The notes under the pieces were generated by a model. The model was not told where the DNA came from, did no database searches, and saw only the letters and a list, made by a program, of their open reading frames with translations. A program made the translations under genes and the position numbers. From CAYMQB01 sp964392665 (GTDB lineage: Bacteria; Hydrothermota; E44-bin80): a stretch of DNA of 21,786 bases. Shown here piece after piece: positions 6,952 to 14,589 of the stretch (the first letter of the stretch is position 1; each line of letters begins with the position of its first letter). The stretch lies in contig CAYMQB010000046.1 in assembly GCA_964392665.1 (NCBI GenBank), positions 1 through 21,786 of the forward strand, given 5' to 3'.

Positions 6952-6978
6952 CGTTTGAAACGTTCCTGTCGTTTCCTG
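6952..6978 (+). repeat. 9-bp CGTT-phased degenerate tandem repeat, three units
   Basis: Units CGTTTGAAA (6952-6960), CGTTCCTGT (6961-6969) and CGTTTCCTG (6970-6978) share CGTT at a 9-bp period. A longer version with five units is at 21189-21233, and both begin CGTTTGAA. The array runs directly into the GTCATTGCGAG element. Confidence 0.5.
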
Positions 6979-7022
6979 TCATTGCGAGTTTTCTCCCTTA
7001 ATTTCTGCCGAAGCAATCTCAT
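6978..7022 (+). repeat. Dispersed GTCATTGCGAG...CAATCTCAT element, copy 2
   Basis: A 45-bp element starting GTCATTGCGAG and ending CCGAAGCAATCTCAT. It matches the copy at 21427-21471 at 39 of 45 positions without gaps, with the changes concentrated in the centre. The copy at 36-77 is in the opposite orientation with a different centre. ATTGC near one end and GCAAT near the other could pair. Confidence 0.75.
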
Positions 7023-7046
7023 TTTCGCAATTTCCAAACAATTTCA

Positions 7047-7109
7047 CCACAGAGTCACAGAGAAAACATTTGTTTCAGGTTTCACCAATCCAACAAATTC
7101 AACCAATAA
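7047..7109 (+). repeat. CACAGAG-type dispersed repeat, copy 1
   Basis: Begins CCACAGAGTCACAGAGAAAA, continues through CATTTGTTTC and ends near ACCAATCCAACAAATTCAAC. The same series of blocks occurs in the same order at 21108-21170 with small differences, immediately downstream of the C25 peptidase gene. It is not coding on either strand. Confidence 0.7.
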
Positions 7110-7134
7110 AACTCTTTTTCTCCCACACATACGC

Positions 7135-7249
7135 TTTCGTAATTTCGCCTTTCATTGTCTCATGTCTTATGTCTCATATCTCTGGTCTGCTATTCTCATT
7201 TTCCCAATTTCCAAGTTTCGTAATTTCGCCTTTCATTGTCTCATGTCTT
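7135..7249 (+). repeat. Perfect 34-bp direct repeat pair
   Basis: The 34-bp unit at 7135-7168 is repeated exactly at 7216-7249, 81 bp start to start. It begins TTTCGTAATTTCGCC and ends TTGTCTCATGTCTT. The spacer holds further TCTCAT/TCTTAT words and TTTCCCAATTTCCAA at 7200-7214. That 15-mer also occurs inside the coding sequence at 16085-16099. Confidence 0.85.
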
Positions 7250-7275
7250 TGTTCTCTTCACTTCTAACTTGTCTC

Positions 7276-7313
7276 ATCCTCTATCCTTTATCCTCTATTA
7301 TCCTCTATCCTTT
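7276..7313 (+). repeat. ATCCTYT tandem array overlapping the plsY 3' end
   Basis: Three 7-bp units (7276-7296), an ATT interruption (7297-7299) and two more units (7300-7313) alternate ATCCTCT and ATCCTTT. The last units lie inside plsY: the gene's final codons and its TAG stop (7305-7307) are made of array sequence. Confidence 0.8.
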
Positions 7314-7916
7314 ATGCTTAAAACTAAACTTTCTCTCCTCGCCCTTGAACAATCGCTTGATATTCTTCCTGTGTAGTATAATAACAAGTACACACACAAA
7401 AATCGTTAGAATCTCAACATATATATTGTATTCGTCCCTTATGAGAAATTTGCTGAAGAATATAAGAAGTGGAAGTGCAACTGCTGCTGCAACAGAACCT
7501 AATGAAATATACCTTGTTGCCGCAACAACAACCAACCACACAATAAAAACAAGAAGAGCCGATGTGGGAGCGAGTCCAATAAACACACCCAGCCCAGTTG
7601 CAACACCTTTACCCCCCTTGAATTTTAGCCAGGGTGTAAACATATGTCCCAACATCGCAAAAATGCCGGCAACTAAGCCATAATTGTATCCAAAGTATCT
7701 ACTAAAAAAAAGAACAGGTAATAAACCTTTTGCAATATCGAGAACAAGTACTATCGCTCCTTCAGGCTTCCCCACTACTCTGAAAACATTCGAGAAACCT
7801 ATATTACCGCTCCCTTGCTTTCTAATGTCAATCCCTTTAGTCTTCCCTATAATATACCCATATGGGATTGCACCGGAGAAAAATCCAGCAAGGAAGGAAA
7901 TGAAATAAGCCATCAT
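7305..7916 (-). CDS. plsY: Glycerol-3-phosphate acyltransferase PlsY
   Basis: An integral inner-membrane enzyme that transfers an acyl group from acyl-phosphate to glycerol-3-phosphate, giving lysophosphatidic acid. The 203-aa length is normal. About five hydrophobic segments are visible. The three family motifs are present: SGAIPYGYIIGK (14-25), RKQGSGNIGFSNVFR (32-46) with the glycine-rich phosphate site, and GHMFTPWLKFKGGKGVATGLG (90-110). The cytoplasmic tail LHRKNIKRLFKGEE is also typical. The start ATG (7916) overlaps the der stop by 4 bp; a second ATG follows at 7913. It is coupled with der and functionally linked to gpsA downstream, whose product is its substrate. The final HKG residues and the stop codon come from an ATCCTYT tandem array, indicating 3'-end erosion by repeat DNA without damage to the core. 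Confidence 0.97.
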   Translation of the reverse strand: MMAYFISFLAGFFSGAIPYGYIIGKTKGIDIRKQGSGNIGFSNVFRVVGKPEGAIVLVLDIAKGLLPVLFFSRYFGYNYGLVAGIFAMLGHMFTPWLKFKGGKGVATGLGVFIGLAPTSALLVFIVWLVVVAATRYISLGSVAAAVALPLLIFFSKFLIRDEYNIYVEILTIFVCVLVIILHRKNIKRLFKGEERKFSFKHKG

Positions 7917-9214
7917 TGTTTCCGTTTCCTAAATTTCATAACCATTGGAATTCCCAAGAGCGAAAAATGTTCTCTTATCTTTTTCTCAAGGTATCTTACA
8001 TATTCTGCGGCTATATCGGAAGGGAAATTCGTGTAGAAAACAACAACCGGCGGGCTATTGGCAACTTGTCTGCATCCGTTCATAAAAACTCTTTTTTTGC
8101 CAATCCTTTTGTGCGGGAAATTCGAAACTGCCTCACGAAGAATATCATTCAGCGTCTCGTTATTCATTTTCTGGCTACTCCGCTTGTATCCATCTATTGC
8201 AATTCTTATAGCATCGAAAACAAAAAGGTTTTTCTTTGCAGAAATAGGTAGCATAAAAAGATAAGGAATGTAAGGTAGTTCATTTCGGAAGTACTGAATA
8301 ACCTTATCCCACATTCTTTTCGGAACAAGGTCCATCTTGTTGAGCAGGATAAGAATACATCCAGCTGTTTTACCAGCCAGAGCAATAAGACGTTTGTCTT
8401 GCCTTGTTATATCAACGGAGCCATCAACCATAACAAGAGCAACATCACAGTTAATCAGTGCATTTATTGCCCGTTTTATAGTATAGTATTCAACATCGGT
8501 CTTTATTTTTGGCTTCCTTCTAATACCTGCAGTGTCGATTATTGTGATTTTCTCTCCTTCAAATCGCATATCAGTATCTATTGCATCTCTAGTTGTCCCC
8601 GGTTTTTCATCAACAATAACCCTTTCCTCTTTTATAACACTGTTAAAAAACGATGACTTACCAACATTTGGTCTGCCAATAATTGCAAGTTTGATCCTTG
8701 GCTTTACCTCTCTGTATTGCTCTTCGGGAATAAGTTTTACCAAAGCATCCAACAGCTCCGCAACACCTCTGCCATGAATACTTGAAACAGCAAACATTTC
8801 ATTGAATCCAAGAGAAAGAAAGTCAAAGCTGCTATTCTCCCTTTTCTCATTGTCTACCTTATTAACCACAAGAAAAACCTTTTTACCGTTTTTTCTCAAA
8901 GTTTGAGCAATCTCTTTATCGAGAGCCGTTATACCTTCTACTGCATCCACTGTCAAGAGAACGATATCTCCCTCTTCGATTGCAAGAGAAACCTGTTCTG
9001 CAACAAGATTTTCTATGTGATCTCTTTTTGAGGGCACGTATCCCCCGGTATCTGTAAGTAAAAAAACCTTTCCTGCCCACTCCGCTCTTTCGAGCAATCG
9101 ATCTCTTGTTACTCCTGGTAATTCCTCAACCACTGCTTTTCTTCTTCCTACAATCCTGTTGAATAAGGAAGATTTCCCTACATTCGGTCTTCCAACTATG
9201 ACAACATTCTTCAT
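7913..9214 (-). CDS. der: Ribosome-associated GTPase Der (EngA)
   Basis: An essential double-GTPase for 50S ribosomal subunit assembly, here 433 aa. The first G domain has GRPNVGKSS (8-16), DTGGY (55-59) and NKVD (118-121). The second has GRPNVGKSS (180-188), DTAG (227-230) and NKMD (292-295). A KH-like C-terminal domain spans about 350-433. The length and tandem layout match the family. The start is placed at the ATG 9212-9214 (MKNVVIVGRPNVG) because it gives the usual Der N-terminus and a 4-bp ATGA overlap with the upstream DUF512 gene. An in-frame ATG at 9223 would add MCR. The 3' end overlaps plsY by 4 bp, so DUF512-der-plsY form a translationally coupled operon. Confidence 0.97.
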   Translation of the reverse strand: MKNVVIVGRPNVGKSSLFNRIVGRRKAVVEELPGVTRDRLLERAEWAGKVFLLTDTGGYVPSKRDHIENLVAEQVSLAIEEGDIVLLTVDAVEGITALDKEIAQTLRKNGKKVFLVVNKVDNEKRENSSFDFLSLGFNEMFAVSSIHGRGVAELLDALVKLIPEEQYREVKPRIKLAIIGRPNVGKSSFFNSVIKEERVIVDEKPGTTRDAIDTDMRFEGEKITIIDTAGIRRKPKIKTDVEYYTIKRAINALINCDVALVMVDGSVDITRQDKRLIALAGKTAGCILILLNKMDLVPKRMWDKVIQYFRNELPYIPYLFMLPISAKKNLFVFDAIRIAIDGYKRSSQKMNNETLNDILREAVSNFPHKRIGKKRVFMNGCRQVANSPPVVVFYTNFPSDIAAEYVRYLEKKIREHFSLLGIPMVMKFRKRKQ

Positions 9215-10506
9215 TCTGCACATTTCCGTTTCATTCCTTCCAACAATCTTCTTATCGATAATGGGGAAACAATGACCTTAGTTGCTGATTGTCTGCTAAT
9301 ATCGGATAGCGACAGATTATCCAAAAACAACCCATCTTCATTCAGGCAATTATCTGGTATAACAAAGAAATTTACTTCCTTTCTGTATGCTTTTATTGCC
9401 TCAAGAATATCACCTCCCGTGAGCAGTCCTGATACGGTTACCAATTCGCCAAAGAAATTGTTCTTAACGGGAATGATATCCACCCGTAAAGATGATTCGA
9501 GGATAAGCCTTTTCCTGAGCAAATTTACCCAGGGAAAAGCTAACATACCTGTAATAAAAGCAATGCTTCCATTAAGATTCGAAAACTCCTCCATTTCTAT
9601 TTCCTCGATCTCGTCCAAGAATATCCTTGAAATGCCAACACCGTTTTCAAATTGTGGAAAACCGTCATAGAATCCCTTTACCGGAATGCCAAATTCACCT
9701 TTGATGAAAACCTCATCTGAAGGATAAACAAAACCTATCCCAAATGCCTTTCTATATTTCTCCTGCCAGATTAGAGACTTTTCAATTATCTTAAGACATT
9801 GTTCTATAGTTATTTCATTTAGATGAAAAAGATGCTTCCTGTATTTTGTTAATCCAACGGGAATAACGGCGATTGATCGAACAGAGGGATAAAATTGCGC
9901 AAGGTCATTGACAGTTCGCTCTAGACTATCTTCATCATTCATACCAGGACATACCACTATCTGCGAATGAATTTCAATTCCTTCCCTTGCAAGACGTGCA
10001 AGAGGTTTCATAATATCCGCTCTTGAACTATCTACCCCCAGCATTTTTGCCCTTATTTTCGCATCGGTAGAATGAACGGAGACATATAATGGGCTCAACC
10101 TCTGCTCTGAAATCCTATCAAAATCTTCTCTAACCATATTAGTCAAAGTTATATAATTCCCGTATAGAAAAGACAATCTATAATCATCGTCCTTTGTATA
10201 AAGATTTCTTCTTAAACCCTGCGGCATCTGGTCATAGAAACAGAATATGCATTCATTACTGCACCGTCTGAAAGAAAAAGGCTCTAAGTTGATTCCCAGT
10301 TTTTCCTCGGCTAACTTCTCTATGTTTTTACCTATAATTTTTCCATCTCTTCGCAACCGTATATTCAACTTTTCATCACTCTCATAAAATGCGAGGTCTA
10401 TAGCATCTCTTATTCTGTGCCCATTTATGCTCAGTATACTATCGCCCATTGCGATACCATTTTTATCGGCAATACTATCCCTATTTACCTCTTTTATTTT
10501 AAGCAT
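9211..10506 (-). CDS. DUF512 family PDZ / radical SAM-type protein
   Basis: A 431-aa probable iron-sulfur protein of unestablished biochemical role. The N-terminus (about 1-60) resembles a PDZ domain (GIAMGDSILSINGHRIRD). A C-x3-C-x2-C cluster follows at Cys82, Cys86 and Cys89 in CSNECIFCFYDQMPQGLR, matching the radical SAM 4Fe-4S signature. Next come YVSVHSTD (141-148) and SQIVVCPGMN (181-190), typical of the family, and then the DUF512 region to the C-terminus. Family members are often encoded next to der, as here. The start ATG (10504-10506) is preceded by GGTGATGTAAG, and an upstream promoter is predicted at 10536-10564. It is the first gene of the minus-strand operon and overlaps der by 4 bp, which hints at a role near ribosome assembly or GTPase function. 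That is only a contextual guess. Confidence 0.92.
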   Translation of the reverse strand: MLKIKEVNRDSIADKNGIAMGDSILSINGHRIRDAIDLAFYESDEKLNIRLRRDGKIIGKNIEKLAEEKLGINLEPFSFRRCSNECIFCFYDQMPQGLRRNLYTKDDDYRLSFLYGNYITLTNMVREDFDRISEQRLSPLYVSVHSTDAKIRAKMLGVDSSRADIMKPLARLAREGIEIHSQIVVCPGMNDEDSLERTVNDLAQFYPSVRSIAVIPVGLTKYRKHLFHLNEITIEQCLKIIEKSLIWQEKYRKAFGIGFVYPSDEVFIKGEFGIPVKGFYDGFPQFENGVGISRIFLDEIEEIEMEEFSNLNGSIAFITGMLAFPWVNLLRKRLILESSLRVDIIPVKNNFFGELVTVSGLLTGGDILEAIKAYRKEVNFFVIPDNCLNEDGLFLDNLSLSDISRQSATKVIVSPLSIRRLLEGMKRKCAE

Positions 10507-10535
10507 CTTACATCACCAAATATTAAGCGATACTT

Positions 10536-10564
10536 AAAATAGCATAAGATGCACAAGAATGCAA
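10536..10564 (-). promoter_or_regulatory. Possible promoter for the DUF512-der-plsY operon
   Basis: On the minus strand TTGCAT (10564-10559) and TATTTT (10541-10536) are 17 bases apart, about 30 bases before the DUF512 start. The match is moderate (four of six in each hexamer). It overlaps the short divergent gap shared with the stronger plus-strand promoter at 10577-10605, so the two could compete or be co-regulated. Confidence 0.35.
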
Positions 10565-10576
10565 GATATTTTTTTC

Positions 10577-10605
10577 TTGACTTTCTTGGGACTGCAAAGT
10601 ATAAT
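10577..10605 (+). promoter_or_regulatory. Near-consensus promoter for the secreted-protein operon
   Basis: TTGACT (10577-10582), 17 bases, TATAAT (10600-10605). Transcription would begin near 10612. This leaves only about 8 bases before the first in-frame ATG (10620) and about 32 before the second (10644), favouring the second as the real start. The promoter drives the three-gene cassette ending at 21087. Confidence 0.8.
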
Positions 10606-10643
10606 TTTGCAAGTAAAAAATGAGCAAGGGTTCAAGTGAAAAA

Positions 10644-13600
10644 ATGAAATATAAGAAAATCTTTGTTTTCCTCGGTGTGATATTCTCCGCTGGAATCACC
10701 CTTTTTTCAATGGAAAATCTATCCATCTCTCTAAAGACAGGAAAAGTTCTGGATGGTGCGATAAAAGATAACCATCTCTTTGTATCTTCTGAAAGAGGCG
10801 TCGACATCTATGATATAGCGAATCCGAACAATCCCGTAATTTCCTACTATCTCGATACTCCCGGTATTTGCGGTGACATTTCGATAAAGGGAAACCTTTT
10901 ATATGCCGCCGATGGTTCTGACGGGATAAAAGTATATAACATTTCAAACCCAACCAATCCTTCATTTCTTTTTACCTTCGGTTCGACAAATAGTTTCAAG
11001 GAAATATTCGTGAGGGATTCCATATTTTCGGTATCCACAAAGCCCAACGGCATTTCCATATTCAAATACTCTGGCTCAGGAAATGGCATAAGACTCTCGA
11101 GAATTCCGCTGAATTACGAGGTGAAAGGTTTATTTATGAAGGATTCCCTGCTTGTGGCGGGTCTTTCAAACAGCAAAGGATTTATTATCCTCGACATAAG
11201 TGACCCGGAAAACCCACAGCAATTATCGTCTCCCTATTCGAATCTGTTAGCGAACGATGTCGCTTACAAAGACACAATCCTTTTCATAGCATCCGGCAAC
11301 AACGGCATTAAGATTTTCAATATTAAAAATCCAACCTTGCCTGATTCTATTGGAATTTACTTGAATACCCATTATTTCCTTTACATATCTATCTTCGATT
11401 CATTTCTTTTTGCTACCTGTTCGAGTGATTCCGTTTTTATCCTCAACATCACGGACCCGGAAAATCCTATATTGACTGCAAAGATACAAACCCTTTCACC
11501 TGCAACTCACATTACAACGAATGGTTCTACCATCTATGTTCCTGAAACCGGTTCAGGAGAACTATTCAGTTTCCCTGGATATACCAAGATAGCGAATCTG
11601 GATTCCCTCTATCCTGTGGTCGATGCATTCGTAGCGGACACACTTGCCTATGTTGCAAGACAGAATAAGGGTTTGACCTTTCTCAATATAGCGAATACTC
11701 ACCATCCATTTGTTATTTCAACGTTCGATTCCATTAAAACTATCGAAGCAATTTACTCAAGAGATACAATCGTCTATCTCTCGTGTGGTGAGAATGGACT
11801 CTATATTCTCAATGTCTCATCTCCTCTTAATCCGCAGATAATCTCTAATTTCAACACACCGGGCATACTGAATAAAATAGTTAAGACAGGAAATATCCTT
11901 TTTCTTGCTGACGGCAGCGATGGTTTTGAAGCGGTTTCAATCGAAGAAATCAAATATCCTGTAATGCTTGATTCAATTCATTTACCTGGATACACTTACG
12001 ATGTTTCTCTACAAGATACGATAGCATATCTATCCCTGGGGAATAAAGGTTTAGGAATAGTAAACATTAAGGACCCCAAAAATCTTGTTTTAATTGACAC
12101 ATTGTCAACCTGTGGTTTTTCTAAATCACTATCCTCAAACTCAGATTTGCTTTATGTTGGAACGGAAGACAACAGGCTTTTAATATACGATATTTCATCT
12201 CCCGCAAACCCGCAACTTGTATCCACATTTGTAGTAAATGGTCAGGTAAGCGACGTTCAGTACGAGAATAACCTTGTATTTCTATCCTGCAATCAAACGG
12301 GTATCATGGTTATAGACGTTTCAAACCCATATTCACCTTTGCTTGAAGACAGCATAAATACTTCCGGTTTTGCCTTAGCGCTGCATCCACTTTTCGGTGC
12401 TATTCCCGTTGCAGATTACTATGGTTTCAGACTTGATTCTCTGCCGATGAGCGACACGGTGCCGCCGTCCGCGGTTTCGAATCTTTTGCTCGAGCCACTG
12501 GATTCTCTCATCATTCTTAGATGGACTAACCCCCAGGATACAGATTACAGAGCGACGCGCCTTCTTTTCAAAAACGATACGTTTCCACAAAATGAGAATG
12601 ATGGAACAATTCTAATAGACCATGATATGGAACCAAGTTCGCCTGATTCATTTTATCATTTGCATCTTCCTGGAGATTCCACTCATTTTTACTATTCGGT
12701 TTTTGCATACGACTATGCGGAAAATTTTTCCATCCCCGCTTGCATATCCGGTATATCGGCAATCGACACAATCCCTCCTACCGATATATTTTTAGATTCA
12801 TTTGACTTCTGGGCTGATACAATAGAGGCTTTTTTCACAACACCAAATGACTCCGATTTTACAGGAGTAAGGGCAATGTATGACACAACACATATTCCAG
12901 AAAACATATATGATGGAAAGGTTTTTTTTGATACTTGTCTCACACATAATTCCAATGTTTCAATAAAATTAGGAGGAGTTACCATAGAAAAAAACTACTA
13001 TTTTACTTTTTTCGCAAAGGACTCCATCCCTAATTTCTCGAATGGTATCAGTGACTCTGTAGGAACCTATGACGATACAATCCCTCCTGATACAGTAAGA
13101 GAATTCTCTGCAACACAAATTATCCCGGATACAATTAGAGTAAACTGGGTAAATCCTCCAGATCCTGATTTCGAGAAAGTTACATTAAGATACTCTACAG
13201 AATTTTACCCTCAATTTCCTCCATCTTCTGACTCAGGTAGAATACTCTGGAATATTAATGGAGCTGCAAACGATACGATAGAGAAGTTCTGGGTTTCAAG
13301 CAGTTTCCATCCTGGGGTTCGTTACTATATGAGTGCTTTCAGCATAGATAGAACAGGTAACATTTCCGAAGGTGCACATACGCGATGTGTAACACCGAAA
13401 CTGACGAAGGTGGACAATGGACAGCCTCCCGAACCATACGAAGGTGCAACTGCTTCCTGGCTCGATTCTGTCGAAGTATCCTTCACTTCACCTGTTCAAA
13501 TCTCTACACTCTATTCTGGCATTGACATAGTTGGCAGAAAACAATATTCTTTTTCCGTAAGAAGACAAAGTGACAATAGATATGTATTACTCCCGACTGC

Positions 13601-14585
13601 GTTTTCCGCTCTCGATACAATAACCGTAACACTTAAGGGGATAATCAAAGACACTCTGGGAAATCCATTTGATGGAAACGGTAACGGCACTCCGGATTCG
13701 TTAGACGAGTATTCCTGGTATTTCAATACAGGTATCGTCGCTGATTACACAATGGATGATATCATAAACTCGGAAGACTTTGCGATATTTAAGGATGTTT
13801 ACCGTTCACAGGATATTACAAAAGAAATAGGACCGGTAGATGGCGTGATTCCATACTATACGCTTATGCCCGATAGTATTCTTAACTTCGAGGATTTCTC
13901 CGTTTTTGTTATGATGTGGAACTGGTCGTTGGATAACGGCGGACTTCCCGAAATTACTGACGATGACATCGATTCCTTACTTAAGTTCTCTGCAAATGGT
14001 ACGGAATTAATTCTTAAAACACATAACAGGTCGAATCTCATAGGTGGTGATATCATTCTTTATGGCTTTGGAGACTCACTCTCGGTATTAAGGGGAGACG
14101 GTTTAAAGGCAACAGACATATTTATCAAAAGAACATCCGGGGATGAAGTCCTTCTTGCTTTTGGAATTATGCAACAGGAGATGAGCAATAACCATATTGC
14201 ATCTTTGATTTTATCTAAACAAACCCGGGAAATATCCTATGCATACAGGTTCGTATTCACAAATCACACTACTCAAGGAAAAGGTAAATTCTCGTTTTCG
14301 AATCCTATCCCCGAAAAAGCAATAATAAGATCCATCCAGCCTAATCCTGGTAAAAGAATCAGCATTACATACGGTATGCCTAAAAAAGCAAATGTGAAAA
14401 TAGACCTTTTTGATGTATGTGGAAGAAAAATACAAAATCTTGAAAATGACAAAAAAGATGCAGGCTATCATACCATTCACTGGAAAGGTAAAAAGAATAA
14501 CAGAAAACTCCCTGCAGGTGTTTACTTCGTAATCCTAAAACTGGATGAAGAAACATTTGTAAAATCTCTAATACTTTTGAAATAA
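10644..14585 (+). CDS. Giant secreted LVIVD-repeat / Fn3-like / dockerin-like protein with T9SS-type sorting domain
   Basis: A 1313-aa predicted surface or secreted protein. The signal peptide is MKYKKIFVFLGVIFSAGITL. Residues about 25-600 are LVIVD-type propeller repeats recognisable by recurring words such as GIKVYNISNPTNP, FIILDISDPENPQ and IMVIDVSNPYSP. Three Fn3-like segments follow from about 603, each opening DTVPPS, DTIPPT or DTIPPD. An Ig-like domain (about 923-1032) then carries a calcium-loop-like DGNGNGTPDSLDEY. A dockerin-like pair is at about 1034-1090, and an unassigned beta region at about 1114-1216 may be cohesin-like. The sorting domain occupies about 1228-1313 (QPNPGKRISITYGM, then LPAGVYFVILKL). 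The start is set at 10644, not 10620, because of the promoter position and the clean signal peptide. It is the first gene of a three-gene operon. Adhesion or scaffolding is plausible, but no enzyme motif is visible. Confidence 0.85.
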   Translation: MKYKKIFVFLGVIFSAGITLFSMENLSISLKTGKVLDGAIKDNHLFVSSERGVDIYDIANPNNPVISYYLDTPGICGDISIKGNLLYAADGSDGIKVYNISNPTNPSFLFTFGSTNSFKEIFVRDSIFSVSTKPNGISIFKYSGSGNGIRLSRIPLNYEVKGLFMKDSLLVAGLSNSKGFIILDISDPENPQQLSSPYSNLLANDVAYKDTILFIASGNNGIKIFNIKNPTLPDSIGIYLNTHYFLYISIFDSFLFATCSSDSVFILNITDPENPILTAKIQTLSPATHITTNGSTIYVPETGSGELFSFPGYTKIANLDSLYPVVDAFVADTLAYVARQNKGLTFLNIANTHHPFVISTFDSIKTIEAIYSRDTIVYLSCGENGLYILNVSSPLNPQIISNFNTPGILNKIVKTGNILFLADGSDGFEAVSIEEIKYPVMLDSIHLPGYTYDVSLQDTIAYLSLGNKGLGIVNIKDPKNLVLIDTLSTCGFSKSLSSNSDLLYVGTEDNRLLIYDISSPANPQLVSTFVVNGQVSDVQYENNLVFLSCNQTGIMVIDVSNPYSPLLEDSINTSGFALALHPLFGAIPVADYYGFRLDSLPMSDTVPPSAVSNLLLEPLDSLIILRWTNPQDTDYRATRLLFKNDTFPQNENDGTILIDHDMEPSSPDSFYHLHLPGDSTHFYYSVFAYDYAENFSIPACISGISAIDTIPPTDIFLDSFDFWADTIEAFFTTPNDSDFTGVRAMYDTTHIPENIYDGKVFFDTCLTHNSNVSIKLGGVTIEKNYYFTFFAKDSIPNFSNGISDSVGTYDDTIPPDTVREFSATQIIPDTIRVNWVNPPDPDFEKVTLRYSTEFYPQFPPSSDSGRILWNINGAANDTIEKFWVSSSFHPGVRYYMSAFSIDRTGNISEGAHTRCVTPKLTKVDNGQPPEPYEGATASWLDSVEVSFTSPVQISTLYSGIDIVGRKQYSFSVRRQSDNRYVLLPTAFSALDTITVTLKGIIKDTLGNPFDGNGNGTPDSLDEYSWYFNTGIVADYTMDDIINSEDFAIFKDVYRSQDITKEIGPVDGVIPYYTLMPDSILNFEDFSVFVMMWNWSLDNGGLPEITDDDIDSLLKFSANGTELILKTHNRSNLIGGDIILYGFGDSLSVLRGDGLKATDIFIKRTSGDEVLLAFGIMQQEMSNNHIASLILSKQTREISYAYRFVFTNHTTQGKGKFSFSNPIPEKAIIRSIQPNPGKRISITYGMPKKANVKIDLFDVCGRKIQNLENDKKDAGYHTIHWKGKKNNRKLPAGVYFVILKLDEETFVKSLILLK

Positions 14586-14589
14586 AAAA

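Noticed and set aside
7135..7313. CRISPR array in the repeat-rich gap
   Set aside because: Only two exact 34-bp copies are present. The spacer is itself repetitive, and no cas gene is in the window.
6868..7683. 271-codon plus-strand ORF spanning the plsY-gpsA gap
   Set aside because: It is made of intergenic repeats plus the antisense of plsY, with Phe/Ser/Leu-rich low-complexity translation and no family resemblance or ribosome site.
9215..9223. Upstream ATG adding MCR to Der
   Set aside because: The downstream ATG gives the standard Der N-terminus and a 4-bp stop/start overlap like the neighbouring junction.
10620..10643. Upstream ATG adding MSKGSSEK to the LVIVD protein
   Set aside because: It would lie about 8 bases from the predicted transcription start with no ribosome site, and it places charged residues ahead of a complete signal peptide.
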